Source of the DNA: Calamus simplicifolius
Lineage: Eukaryota; Streptophyta; Magnoliopsida; Arecales; Arecaceae
Length of the DNA: 64,000 nucleotides
NCBI GenBank assembly: GCA_900491605.1
Contig: UESW01004078.1
Span: 890,286 to 954,285, forward strand
Reading direction: 5' to 3'
Shown: in pieces, positions 1 to 12,128 of the stretch
Layout: each line of letters opens with the position of its first letter
Numbering within the stretch: position 1 is the stretch's first letter
Translations under genes and position numbers: made by a program
Notes under the pieces: generated by a model
Told to the model about the DNA's origin: nothing
The model's database searches: none
Seen by the model: the letters and a program-made list of their open reading frames with translations, nothing else

Positions 1-46
1 CCATCTTGCAAGCTCTTTCCTTCCACTTTCTTCAAGAAGATCGTTG

Positions 47-1616
47 ATGGCTCCTAAGAAGAAGGCAATCTCAAGGGATGATGATTATTCTGATCTTCGA
101 AGGAAGTCTTCCTCATCTTCTTCTCATATCAACACTCTTATCGCCGCTAAGTCATTTGCTCATGGCAGATTAGTAGACTTTAACTTCCTAGATCAAGAAA
201 ACTTTAAGATAGGGGAACTCTTTGCTAGTCAAGGTTGGAAAAATCTCTTATCTACCAAAAGGCCAATTTACCCTGAGTTAATTAGAGAGTTTTATGAGAA
301 TATTACCTTTGGTAGTGGAACCATTTCATCCTATGTGAAGAAAACAAGGATTGACCTTGATTGTAAAACACTAGGTTCTGCTTTAAACATTCCTTCTGAT
401 GGTATCCTAGAAATCCTTCCTAGTGAAAGAGGTTATAAAATTGATATGATCCTAGACATAAACGATAATGAAGCAAGTAATATAGAAACTCTTGATGCTA
501 ACATGTTGTCAATTGAAAATAGACTATTTTACAGTATAATAGCCAAAATTCTTGTTCCACGTGCTGGTTCGTTTAATGTTGTCACTGATCATGACATCTG
601 TATAATGTATGACATTCTTATTGGAACTCCTGTAGACCTCCCTGACCTGATAATGACCATTATGAAAGAATCCCTATGTAGGTCTAAAGCTGCTTTGCCA
701 TATGGGATGTTTCTCACGTACGTTTTTGAATTTTACAACATAAAACTTAAAGGAGAAATTGTTGTAGCATTACGTCACACTAACGTGTTCAATGCTCATT
801 CCCTACACTGAATGGACTATGCCAAAAGGGATGGTGTTTGGCTTAAGGTTAGATTGAGAACTGGTCAATCAAATTCTTTGCCACCACCTAACCAGCCTCA
901 ACCTATTTGCTCTCCTCAAAATTTCTTTAATTTTGACTTCCATCAACCAAATCCTTACCTTGCTACCATGAATGATCAAAATCCATTCTTAACTGAACCA
1001 CCTGATGTAAGTGCTCCTGGTCCCTCTTATCGTAATGACAACCCTGCTCCTGCTCTTCCTCCTATGCGAATCTGTGAAGAACAGATTCAACGAATTATTC
1101 ACAAATTATCTATTGCTCAATCCAGTCGAAGTTCTGAAGACAGTACTTCTTCTGTTAATGATCAAACTATTGTATCCCACATTTCATCTATTTTCAAGAC
1201 TCTCTCAATTTAAAATCATTCAAAGTCAACTTGTCCATGATGTTAATATTCTGAATGGGCGAGTTTTTCACCATAATGAGTCTGTCTTGAATCGGATCTT
1301 GAAGGAAATCAATTTCTTAAAATATAAAGTTAAAATTTTTGAGACCAAAGCTGAATGGGTAGAATATCAGATGAGAACCAATGAGAGCCAGACTCAAGAT
1401 GCAACAAATGCAGTTGATCACTGGTCCGCATCTCTTACTAGGCTGAGCCGACTTGTGGAAACCTACATTGTTCTCTCTGCTTCATCAGCTCCAGATGCTT
1501 CATTTTCACATTCTCATCTATGGTCTCCTCCAACTCAACCTTCACAAGACAAGCCAGGACCCTCCAGAAAATCAAATGAATCTTCTGTGCAAATTTCTTT
1601 CGATGATGAGAAATGA
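47..1616 (+). pseudogene. Sirevirus env-like ORF (plant transposon protein domain), broken
   Basis: The ATG at 47 opens a 254-residue reading frame that stops with TGA at 809-811. The same frame resumes directly after it and runs to 1213, so this looks like one in-frame stop, probably an arginine codon changed by C-to-T. A frameshift near 1200 moves the reading to a second frame that ends at 1616. The first part is a globular alpha/beta region with no recognised catalytic motif, resembling the putative plant transposon protein domain of SIRE1-type env-like genes. It is followed by a Pro/Asn/Gln-rich linker and then a predicted coiled coil (about 1220-1460) with a Ser/Pro-rich tail. No clear signal peptide or membrane segment is visible. 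Its place just before the polypurine tracts and 3' LTR is where Sireviruses carry their env-like gene. The assignment comes from position plus family resemblance; the function of these proteins is unknown. Confidence 0.72.
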
Positions 1617-1925
1617 CTATCTTGTAATCTTTGATGAATGTTTAAAACTTTGCCTTATGTTGAAATTGTTAAGACTTTGTGTTGTATGACTTAAAACCAT
1701 GTTCTTGTAATATCTGTAATAACTTTCCTTTCTATTGTTAAGCTTGACACTTAAATGTTTTGTATTAATGTTTTGAACTATGAATATCATTTTCACCTTA
1801 TCTTGTTGTATTATGCTTTGATTTATTGCAAGTTTCTTCAATCATCTTTTTGATCAATGATAAAAAGGGAAGAAGAATATCGCATACATTAAGGTAATGG
1901 AGAAAAGAAATAACTCCATATATTC
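1617..1925 (+). other. Sirevirus 3' untranslated internal region
   Basis: T-rich non-coding sequence lies between the end of the env-like frame and the first polypurine tract. No gene is recognisable. It matches the non-coding spacer expected between the last gene and the 3' LTR of a Sirevirus. Confidence 0.6.
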
Positions 1926-2051
1926 AGGGGGAGTTTAATTATTCAAATTGACAGGGGGAGATTATGTTATATTCCTGTTTACATTCAAAATGTTTCCTAT
2001 ATTTCTTCTTTGCATGCTTAAGGGTTTTGTTATCATCAAAAAGGGAAAGAT
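1926..2051 (+). promoter_or_regulatory. multiple polypurine tracts before 3' LTR
   Basis: AGGGGGAG occurs at 1926-1933 and again at 1953-1960. A third purine tract, AAAAAGGGAAAGA, runs over 2038-2050 directly before the LTR start TGTTGACCC. Polypurine tracts prime plus-strand DNA synthesis, and multiple tracts followed by TGTTGACCC are a known Sirevirus signature. The final tract here is weaker in G than the two upstream ones. Confidence 0.8.
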
Positions 2052-2255
2052 TGTTGACCCTAGATTGATTTTGATACTTACAAAACAATTAAGCAATGAC
2101 TAATTCTATTTGTTAAGCTTGATGCAGGAAAGTATAGATGTTTTTCAACTAAGTGTTATCAAGCAAAAATCGTAAGGGAGTATATTTCATTTTTATTTAA
2201 TACCTGGAAGCTATCGAATTTATTCTTTGTTGCCTTGGCCATGTGATTTATCTTG

Positions 2256-3320
2256 GGAGTTAGCTAATTAGCTAGCCTATCCTTCTGTCTAGCTAGCTGA
2301 CACATCCGTTAGCTAACTGACACTTTATCTCTATGGCCTGGCCGAATGCTTCTCTATTTTAGTTAGCTGGATAGCTAGCTGGCCCCTTCCTTGGCTAGCT
2401 TGTGTTCCATTTTAGCTAGCTATATTTCCTGTTATCCTTGCTAGCCGAGCCATGCTTATTTTAAGTTAGCTGGTGAGCTAGCTTGGCCTCTTTATGAACT
2501 AGCAGGATTTCCATTTTAGTTAACTACTTTTGCCTTATTCACTGTGCTGGCCGAATGCTTTGGGAATCAGTTAACTAACTAGCTAACCTGTCTTCCCTCT
2601 TAGCTAGCTGGTTTCATTTTTAGTTAACTATCTCATCCTGCTACTTTGCTTGTCTGAACATCTCTTATTTTTAGCTAACTGGTGAGCTAGCTGATGCTTC
2701 TCTTAGCTAGCTAGCATACATGTTAGTTAGCTGCTTTGCCTTGATAGCTAACTGCTTTTCTTTGTTAGCTAACTATTTTTCACAGGTTAGCTGAAGAGTT
2801 GACTATCTTGTGGCTTAGTTAGCTAGAGAGCTAACTATCCTTCTCTTGGCCGAGTGGACACTTTTCTTAGCCAGCTAGGGAGCTAGCTATGATGGACGGA
2901 CGATTTCTTCTTGCCATGATCTTTTGAGCTTAGTTAGTTGGGGAGCTAACTACTTCTTGCTCAGTTAGCTAAAGAGCTAACTTGTCTTCTGATGATGGCC
3001 GTTTCCACCTCCAAGCCGAGATCCTTTGTTTTCTAGTTAGCTGGAGAGCTAACTATCTTATTATGGCTTCTATTCTCCTGATCGTTGGATGCATGCTTGG
3101 TTAGCTGAATAGCTAACTACTTCTTGCTTAGTTAACTAGTGAGCTAACTACTTTATGGCTTAGTTAGCTAGAGAGCTAACTAATGGATCTTACCTTATCT
3201 CCTGGCCGTTTGACTTTGTGGTGAGTTAGCTAAGGAGTTAGCTACTCTTTCCTAGGACAAGCTTCATGCCATGAGACCTTTTTGGTTAGTTAGCTAGATA
3301 GCTAACTACCTTACCTTTTG
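2256..3320. repeat. cluster of palindromic AGTTAGCT...AGCTAACT motifs in Sirevirus LTR
   Basis: About 1.06 kb of the LTR is packed with inverted 8-bp arms around a 4-bp centre, for example AGTTAGCTAGAGAGCTAACT at 2817-2836 and again near 3151. Ten or more variants follow AGTTAGCT-NNNN-AGCTAACT, plus perfect cores GTTAGCTAAC at 2309-2318 and 2765-2774 and TAGCTAATTAGCTA at 2261-2274. Spacing is irregular (roughly 40-120 bp), so this is not a simple satellite. Conserved palindromic repeats have been reported in Sirevirus LTRs; that they bind a protein is inference. Confidence 0.9.
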
Positions 3321-4268
3321 TGGCTGATACCTTTCCCTGTTGCCGTGAGATTTCAAATTAGCTAACTGCTTTACTAGCTTATGGATTTATTCTTCATCTT
3401 GCTCGAGCGTCTTCAAGATTGCCATCTACCTGGAATTAACTCCAGTCAGCTGCCTCTTTGTTTTTTAGGCGTGCTTTCTCTCTTACTCTCTCTCCTCTTT
3501 AATTGATTACTATTTTCAGTTATACTAACTTTTGATTTCTTAGATTATGGCAGAGATCTTCCTTCCTCAAATGGATTCAGTGCATTCAATGCTTAAGGGA
3601 AATAATCTCAACGGTTATCTTTTCTTCCCGTTTTACTTTCTATTTGTTTCAAATGTATCTAACGGATATTTTTGTTGTTGGATGCTTATAAATAGATGTC
3701 ATTAGAAGAACAAAATGATGAATCTAAAAAGAGGAAAACAAAAGAAAGAAATCCAAGAAAAAAAGTTTTTATTGCATATTCTTCGGAGTGTTGAAAAGCA
3801 AATCTGGTGTGCTTTGAAGTTGAAGATCATTCATTACTCAAGGTCGTCCAGATCAATTAAAGCCCTCAAGCAATCAAAACTTCAGCTACCTCGAAGTTCT
3901 TCATTTATTGCTGAAGAGTTGCTTCAAATTTGTAAAGTATATCTTGAATATTTGCTCATTGTTGGAGCTACTTGTTCTTATCTATTCTGAACACTTGTAA
4001 AAGGGTTAGTGTTAACCCTTAGTTCTTGTTGACTTTCTTGTGCTGTGAAACAAGAGGACTAGCTTGGTAAGGCTAGGAGTTGGCTTCCTTGTGCCGTGCA
4101 AACAAATGGACTAGCCTGGTAAGGCTAGGGGTTTGGTTGCCTTGTGCCGTATAAACAAGAGGGCTAGCCGAGGAAGGCTATAAGTTGTAATCGTTGTGAT
4201 ACGATTAGAGTGAAATTCCCAAAGGTTTTGGAGAGTGGACGTAGGTGCTGGGTTTAGCACCGAACCAC

Positions 4269-4275
4269 TATAAAT
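4269..4275 (+). promoter_or_regulatory. TATA box of Sirevirus LTR
   Basis: TATAAAT lies in the context CCACTATAAATTCTC about 160 bp before the LTR end. The second Sirevirus LTR fragment has the same CCACTATAAAT context near 19,258, so the motif is conserved between the two copies and is the likely start site for element transcription. Confidence 0.65.
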
Positions 4276-4432
4276 TCTCTTATGTTTATGGTTGCTTGAT
4301 TGTCTGTGTTATTATTCTGTTCAATTCACTACACCGCTGCCAAGTAAATTCGAATTAGGGTTAAAGCACATATCTACGTTAGTAATTAATTTTTAATAAC
4401 CCAATTCACCCCCTCCCTCTTGGGTTGCTACA

Positions 4433-7400
4433 ACTGGGCAACACAAACCATTTGCACTTGAACATTATCGCCTTACAACCTTTAACAAAATGAAATTCAA
4501 GAACCTCTAATAATATACCATAAAAGTTAATTTCTTCTCCTAAATGAGTAGAGGGAACACAAACGCCACTATTCTGTGTTTTATGGCTGACATCCCGATT
4601 AACAGTAATAAATTTAACGCCGTTCACCACACAGCCACTATACGAGCACACATGACTATCGAGACCAATAGCCAATGAATAAAGCTCATCAATAGCTTCA
4701 GATGCTCCAGCAAAATGCTTATTTAGCATCTGGATAAACCAAACATCAATGTCATTTGAAATAAAGACACATGATAAAATAATTTACAATATTAATGAAT
4801 GTATGTGCTTACTTCATTTTTAAACCACTCAAAAAATCTTTTCTTCTGTAATTGGTCCAGTTGTTCTAGTCCAGTTGAATTTAGCTGATCAATGTGTTGG
4901 CTATAGAGAACATTACGCTAACGAGCACTATAGATAATTTAGAGATATGAAGAAATAATTTTACAAGTATACTTACTTGAGAAATGGTTGCACCTCTGGA
5001 CAATTATTGATGAGGTACCAATGTACTTGTTTTAAAGTTTTATCATCTAAATGCACCATTCTTCCTTTTTCAAGAGGCCGCCAACGAGTTGCAAATATAT
5101 TTAATTGCTTGTCCAAATGGCTATCCGAATCAAAATTTCATTCGGGACGATTGAATCTTGTTTCTATGCCTCAAAGATACATAGAACAAAATGTAACAGA
5201 CTCGTTGACAACATAAGTTTCTGCAATTGAACCTTTCGGATGAGCCTTATTACGTACATATTGTTTATACGTACCAAGTGCCCTTTCGAAAGGATACATC
5301 CATCTACTTTGAACAGGTCCGGCAAGTAAGGCCTCGTAAGGCAAATGTATTGATAAGTGCATCATAATGTCAAAAAATACTGATGGGAACATTCTTTTAA
5401 GCTTACATAAGATCACCACAATTTGCTCTTGTAACAACTCCAAATCCCTAACATACAATGTCATTAAATAAAGTTGTTGGAAGAAGTTAGAAAGCTCAAT
5501 TAAAGTACTACTCTCATGTTTCTGCAAGAATGGTTGAATGCCAATAGGTAACAATATTTGAAGTAGTACATGACAATCATGTGTCTTCAAGCCAGATATC
5601 TTTCCATCACCTTCATTTATGCACCTTGAAATATTGGAAGAATATCCATCGGGCACCTTCACAAATTTTAGCCACTTACAGAATTGTCTTCTTTCATCTA
5701 ATGTCAATGTGTAAGATGCATGAGGCTTATAAACTCTATTACCTTGAGTTTGTAACCACAACTCCCTTCGGATCCCCATTGAAGCCAGGTCCTCTCTTTG
5801 CTTTATATATGTCTTTTGTCTTACCTTCGATGCTTAATAAAGTTCCCACAATATTGTCACAAATATTCTTCTCAATATGCATTACATCTAAGTTATGTCT
5901 TAATTTTAATGATGACCAATACTCCAACTTGAAAAAAATACTCTTCTTATACCAATTCAACTCATTTGGTGCACGCTTTCGCTTTCGATGTTTATTGTTT
6001 GGATGCTTTTCAGGCTTTTCAACAGCTATGTGTTCTAATTGCATTAATTTCTTCACCGATAAACAATTTTGGTTTGACTCCATGCTCTCTACTTCCATCA
6101 TGGAGTCTACTATTTCGCCACTTGTGATCAATAGGAAAGTAACGGCGACGTCCATATAGCAAATCTTGTCTTTCAGCTTTTTGGATGAGGTTTGCTCATT
6201 ACAAACTAGACATGCCTTATAACCCTTTGTGCTCCAACCAGATAATAATGAGTATGCTAGAAAATCATTCACAGTCCATAATAAAGCTACATGCATTCGA
6301 AAACTCTCTTTCGTACATGCATCATATACATCAACACCTTCGGTCCATAAATGTTTAAGTTCATCAACTATTGGCCTTAAAAATATATCCATATCCCTTC
6401 CTGAAGATTTAGGACCCGGGATAAGTAATGACATCATGAAGAATGTCTCTTTCATATATTTCCATGAAGGCAAGTTATAAGGTACTAAAATGATGGGCCA
6501 CATACTGTATGCATTACTCATGTTCCCAAATGGATTGAATCCGTCTGAAGCAAGACCTAACCTTACATTTCTTGGTTCACTGGCAAAATTCGGATACTTT
6601 TGATCAAAATCTTTCCATGCTTCTCCATCTGCTGGATGTCATAACACCCCATCTGTGATCGGTCGCTTATCATAGTGACATCTCATATCTTCGGTTGTAT
6701 GTCTTGAGGCATATAGACGTTTCAAACGAGGTGTGAGTGAAAAATACAGCATAACTTTATGAGGTATCTTCTTACATTTGTCTCCAACCACTTGGTACCT
6801 AGGCTCGTTGCATACCGAACATTTTTCTAAAGAGGCATTCTCCTTCCAAAAGATAGCACAATCATGCTTGCATACATGTATGTTCTCGTAGCCTAAACCC
6901 AACGCATTCATCTTCTTTTTGGCCTTATAGTGTGAAGAAGGTATCCTAGTACCATTCGGAAATGCCTCTTTCAATAGTTCAAGCAACATATTAAAAGACT
7001 TATTTGTCCACCGATTGAGGACCTTAATGTGCGTTAACTTCACTAAGAATGTCAAAGCAGAAAACTTTTCACATCCAGGATAAAGCTCAAATTCCACCTC
7101 ATTGAAAAGATCATCCAATTTCTTACTGTGATCAGTCCTTCCATGGTCAGACATCATCGGATTGTCATCATCATTGCCAACCTCAATGTGAGCACCACTT
7201 GGGCCAACGGTGTCCTGCAATGCTTCGACAATCTCATCTTGTTCTCTTTCTTGGTCATCATCTTCATTCTCGTTTTCATCCGAGGCATTGCTTCCAAACT
7301 GTTCTCCATGAAAATATCACGTTTGATACGTCTTCAAGAAACCCTTTAATTAACGGTGTAATTTAACTAAATCAGGCTTATGCCATGATCCATTATAACA

Positions 7401-7540
7401 CGACATATAAGGACAACGTATCTTCCCTTCTTCAATAACATGAAGCCTTGCCTTTTCTATGAACTTCTTAATACCGGCTGCATATTCAGGACAATTTCAA
7501 TTCTTTAGATGTATCCAACTCTTATCAATCGGCATTGTTG
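4433..7540 (-). pseudogene. CACTA TNP2-type transposase, decayed
   Basis: On the minus strand, from 7540: an N-terminal transposase-associated domain (starting MPIDKSWIHLK, Cys-rich patch near 7400-7420). Next comes the TNP2 N-terminal region with CKHDCAIFW and CSVCNEPRY (7220-6639), then the Transposase_21 core with LIPGPKSSGRDMDIFLRP and CLVCNE (6521-5739). DUF4218 follows with CHVLLQILLPIGI and LAGPVQSRWMYPFER (5779-5171), then a DUF4216-type C-terminus (4729-4433). Stops break the frame near 7500, 7330 and 6640, and more lie near 5170-5000. The last in-frame coding codon before foreign sequence abuts the Sirevirus LTR end at 4432. A short non-coding gap near 4730-4860 may be an intron. 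The protein would bind and cut CACTA ends; this copy cannot. Confidence 0.9.
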
Positions 7541-10500
7541 GATGAGATCAAATCTGAGTAAAATCCTTTCCCTATATAACAAGAAACGTACAAGAAAAGG
7601 AAAAAAAGAGAGATTTGAATTGTCATGTACACAGTTTAGAGGAAGGAATTTGTTAAGTTGTGCCAAAGAAGGTAAGGCTCGGAGAATAAGATCTAAGAAT
7701 ATTTTGTATGATAAGGTTGTGCCAAAGCAAACTTCACCTATCACTTTTCAGTGAATATGTAGAAGAATCAAAATGCATAGACGACTAAAAGGCATAGCAG
7801 ACACATCTTAGAAGTCGGCAACAATTTTAGTTAAGAATCAAAATAGAGCATCCAACATTACATCACATGCCAGGAAATTCAGCAGCCTAATAAGAAATGG
7901 AGCTCATGAATTTGTCTACTCTTAAGCCTCTTATGTCTACAAACTGCAAAATTAATATCAAGCATATTTTATTAAAGACAAATTTAATTAAATCAATGAT
8001 AACTCAGCATTAACAGATGAGTTTTTTTAAAAAAAAAATTCAGATATGCAATCAACAACTCATATGGTCTTGCAGCAATCTTAGATAAGTGTTGAGCTTT
8101 TATTCTATAACCTGGAGCAATTTCTCTTGGCTGATGAGTTCTCAAATGTTGGCAAGAAGCAACTCTTCCAACTTTCCCAGTCCTAAATCATAGGACAGTC
8201 AAGTCAGACAACCAGTGAAGCACACATTCTATAAGCCAGAATCAGTTAAGATGGTTTGCAAATTAAAGGAAAAGGCATGCCTTTCATAAAAAGCTAATGC
8301 TTGTTGAAGGATGTTGTCAGAAAAATAAAGATACTCATCAAAATTTCCCAATCAGAATTTTCATGCTAAACAAAACAAAGAAAATAAATTAGAACAACAT
8401 CAAGAAAAGATGTTGAATCTGAGTAGATGTGAAGTATCTCTTCAAATAGCCTGGAATCCAAAATCCTGTTCATAGCTATCCTTCTCCAAGAACAACTACC
8501 AACTACCACATGACCTTTATCTCCAACATTCAATGCAACTAATAAAGGCCTCTCATCAAGGATCCATAGACATCATAATTTGAAAGCAGCAATATATTCC
8601 TTGTTACTGACAAGGCATTCAATCATGCACAGGGTGGGGATGGGGTGGTGTTGGATTTAATGCTCTCTCTAAACCCATAGCTTCAATGTTCTGTCCCTAC
8701 CCAAGATGTCCAGTATTTTAGTAGTTATACCTAAGCTGCTTGATACACATTTTCCCTACCCAAGCCATAAGTATTTTCCTAAATAATTTGAAAGCAATAC
8801 TTCCAAATGATCATTGACAACCATATGCATTACACCTGATATCACCAGGCTCTATGCTAACTTTGAACCAGTGTTTAGAATATGATCTCAAACTATCTAC
8901 TTGGTGAATTCTCAGCAAGTTTCCAAATACCAAACTTATCTAGGCTGAGGGGCCCATTTTAACAGGTAGTATTCTGGTCCACTCATTGACTGTAGTTGTT
9001 TATTCAAAGTCAATAATTGAGCTCACACATGATTACAGAAGGTTTTATATGAAGTGTCTTTTTTTCTTAAAAAAATGAAGGAGAGGCCTGCTCTCTGGAT
9101 AAAAACTCATTTTCCAACTTTAATGAACTGTTTGTTTTTACAGAACAGGTCTTGGTGGAGGCTTTTAGGTTTAATTCTATTGGAGATGTGCTTTTCTTTA
9201 GCCCTAGTTGAGTGTCATTAGCATGTCTTTTACAGCCAAAGAGATGCCAAAGGAAATAGGCATCTTCTGGCTTGTCCGCACTGTGCTCCTGGAGAGGTTT
9301 CAAGCTTTCCTTGTGATTTTTCTTCCACGATATATATTGTGTTATAATATTGCTCAATTGATTCTTGCTGCTGGTTTTGCCTTCCATTAAGAATTGTAAA
9401 GTTTTTGCTTTCAGAATTGGCATTGTTTAATATCTTGTTTCTGCTATGCTATGAGATATACTTCATTTGATTCCGTATCTTGTTCAGATAAAGAGAGATT
9501 CATGGTAATGTATGCTATTTTAAATTTGTTGGCACTCGTTATGCCTTTCATTTGATGACATTTCTCTTCAGATTTTCTGAGCATCATGCTAAAACTAACT
9601 GGATGGATTTAAATTTGGAATTATGTAGGAGATTTTTGAAGGATAAGGACTAAAAACTAACTGGAAGTTGAGAGAAAACGAGATGTATTCCAATAGAGGG
9701 CCAATGTCTTTTGGTACACCATTGCAACAGCATGAACCATCATGAATACATGTGGTGATAACACAAGCATTACTGGATCATACATGCCTGTCCAATGACT
9801 AATTTTATGCACCACTCGAAACATGCAAACAAGAATGATAATTTATAAATTTGATGAAGTCTTTTATATTGATAGGAAAGATTGGGCTCAATCCATCCGG
9901 ATATTAAGCTAGACTTTCACCTTTCTTAGTTCTGAAATAAAGATGAATAAAAACACTTCTTGGGTGGAATTCTTTCTAAATGCAGTTTGATAAGAGTATG
10001 TATTTGGCTCCCTAGCTAATTGAACGTCTCTTGCTCTAAGTTCCACCATATATATGACATTTAATCTGTCTAAAATTGGCAAGTCAAATTAACTGAAGAT
10101 CTTTTAATTATCCATCTTTTAAACTCAAACAGAAAAATTATGTTCCCCTACATAAAGTAACCCACACTAGAATGTAGCAAGCTGATTGGACTGCACCCTA
10201 GATATCTCTATCCCTATTAAATTACTATGAACTAAGCAAATGTTGGCATTGATTACCTAGATGTGCTTGATAAAATTTAGACAAAAATATATATATGAAA
10301 AACAATGGGCAACCTATAATTTAGAGAATAAGTGTTATCTAATGGAGGATCTTCTGTCCAAACTGAACTTATAATCCATAAAGGATGATAGCATGATAGC
10401 GCTGCATGGATTACATCAGAATCTCATTTGAACCAGAATGCGTTCTCCATTCTCCATACGAGGTGGTGCATTGTTGATTAGTCTCCCTTCAAAGTTCATC

Positions 10501-10720
10501 CTTCTCGTATTCATGTCTACCAAAATGAACCTAAGCCATGCATTATAGCTAGCAGATTCCTGTCCCTGTCCTGCTTTCAGTGCTTAATTTTTTTCTTGTA
10601 CTTAAAACAGAACAACTCAAAATGGCCTAGCCATCCTTGAACTCGGACAAGTACACCGGACAGATTATATAACATGATAGAATGAAACACATTATGACAT
10701 AGCATAGGAATAGGAGATGG
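7541..10720. other. non-coding region upstream of TNP2
   Basis: About 3.2 kb of AT-rich sequence with no recognisable protein similarity. The longest open frames (for example 9067-9423, minus) have no family features. Position between a GC-rich presumed first exon and the TNP2 start suggests a long 5' intron or leader of the CACTA gene, but no splice sites were established. Confidence 0.35.
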
Positions 10721-10721
10721 C

Positions 10722-10781
10722 AAACAATCGAGCAAGAATTTGACCTTGGTTCTCTCAAAACAATCGAGCAAGAATTTGACC
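10722..10781 (+). repeat. 24-bp direct duplication
   Basis: The 24 bases at 10,722-10,745 (AAACAATCGAG...TTGACC) recur exactly at 10,758-10,781, offset by 36 bp. This is a short local tandem duplication just left of the GC-rich triplicate. Confidence 0.85.
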
Positions 10782-10793
10782 AGCTTAATTCCT

Positions 10794-10990
10794 TCTCCTC
10801 TGGTTCCTGCGTCTGGGGTGTGGCAGCGGAGAGGAGCTCACGGGGGTCGGCAACTTCTCCCCTGGTTCCGGCGTCCGGCGTGTGGCGGTGGAGAGGAGCT
10901 CGCGGGGGTCGGCGCCTTTTCCCCTAGTTCCGGCGTCCGGGGTGTGGCGGAGGAGAGGAGCTCGCAGGGGGGTCGGCGAACGAATGAGGA
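10794..10990. repeat. GC-rich tandem triplicate, likely CACTA first exon/downstream control region
   Basis: Three diverged units of about 61-64 bp each carry GGTTCCGGCGTCCGG-like, GTGTGGCGG and GAGAGGAGCTCGC blocks. Just to the right, the minus strand carries an AAACCCTAA box (near 10,990), common in plant 5' untranslated regions. In maize Spm a GC-rich untranslated first exon with repeats (the downstream control region) sits next to the subterminal repeats. Here the equivalent neighbour array is separated only by the inserted MULE. The repeats are seen directly; the equivalence is inferred. Confidence 0.6.
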
Positions 10991-11514
10991 TTAGGGTTTC
11001 GCGAATGGGTAGGCGCTCATAGGAGAGAGTGGGCATCAGCAGAAAAGGGGGCAAATTCTATTTGGCCTGCACAAAATGCTCGGTAGCCCTCTCCCCGTCA
11101 ATTTTTTTCTTTTTTTTTACTTAATAGTCCTCCAAAATTACTCGGTAGTCCCCTTAAATTTAAAAATACCTAAACTACCCCTTCCCCTCTTCCCTCCCAA
11201 CTCCCACGAAATTTCTCAGCGTCCCCCCCCCCCTTCCGACAGTGCCCCCCTTCTCGCTCATAGTAGCCCCCTCATTCGGCCTTCCCCGGCACGCCCAGAC
11301 TCTTCTTCCCCTGCGAGTCTTCTCCAACAGCGGCCATCTTCCCCAGTAAGCTCTCTCTCCCTCCCTCCCTCACTCGCTCGGCTCCGCCTCCCTCAACCGA
11401 CTCCTCCACCTCTCTTAGCCTAATCGAGCTTCGCCTCCCTCCCCGGTGTCAGCCTCCCTCTCAGGCCTCCGCACCCTTTCCTCCTCCCTCCCTCGCTCCA
11501 TATTTGGCCGAGTC

Positions 11515-11675
11515 TCTGTTTGGCCAAGCAAGCCGAACAAACAGGATTAGTTCGGCCCAGCTGGCCTGAACAGATCTTCTTTGTTTGGCCCAGCAGGTCG
11601 AACAAAAAAATTCTGTTCGACCCAGCTGGCCGAACAGAATTTTTCTGTTCGGCCCAGTAGGCCAAATAGAGAGAA
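11515..11675. repeat. left subterminal GGCC palindromes of MULE
   Basis: Five to six spaced copies of a motif close to CTGTTCGGCCCAGCTGGCC followed by GAACAG, partly palindromic, sit in the left subterminal zone. The right subterminal zone (17,415-17,640) has a matching set. These are candidate transposase binding sites; binding is inference. Confidence 0.75.
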
Positions 11676-12128
11676 AATTTTAATATTATTATAAATAATT
11701 ATAATTATAATTATAATAAAGTATATTATAAAGTATAATAATATAGACTTTATAATAAAGAGATATAATTAAAGAGATATTAAAAAATTTGATAATAATC
11801 TTTTAAAATTTTTGATTTAAATGAGTTTATATTATTATATTATTATAAATATATATTATTAATATATTTTAAAAATAAGAAATTAAAATTAAAGAGAGTT
11901 ATGTTATTAATAAAGAGTTATTAAAATTTTTTAAAATATATGTTATTAATGTTTATCTTTTAAAATTTTTTTATCAAATGAGTTTATGTTATTAATATAT
12001 ATTACTAATAAATATATGTTACTAATATAAATATATTATATATTATTAAAATAGTTTACGTTATCGATGAAATATTTTGACATAATTTTATCTTGTGTTT
12101 TAATGATGAATAATGCAATGTTCTAGAT
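11676..12128. other. AT-rich spacer in MULE
   Basis: Very AT-rich sequence (runs of ATTAT, TATTA and TTAAAATTTT) separates the left subterminal repeats from the PMD gene. No gene is seen. It probably contains the promoter of the PMD gene, but no single TATA box stands out. Confidence 0.5.

Larger units (their letters stand above)
2052..4432 (+). mobile_element. Sirevirus 3' LTR (2.38 kb)
   Basis: The LTR begins TGTTGACCC right after the polypurine tract and ends CTACA at 4432, giving TG...CA ends. The last about 60 bp carry the AATTCACC...CTCTTGGG sequence typical of Sirevirus LTR ends. A TATAAAT box sits about 160 bp from the end. At 4433 the sequence switches abruptly to TNP2 coding sequence, so the element is inserted in a CACTA gene. 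A 5-bp target duplication would be ACTGG (4433-4437), but its partner lies left of the window. The 5' LTR and gag-pol are also outside the window. Confidence 0.88.

Noticed and set aside
2052..4432. CRISPR-like or satellite interpretation of the spaced TTAGCTAA repeats
   Set aside because: Plant context, palindromic units of irregular spacing, and clear LTR boundaries explain them.
10740..11423. Proline/arginine-rich open frames in the GC-rich triplicate and the left MULE end
   Set aside because: Products of GC-rich or C-rich tandem sequence with no initiation context or domain.
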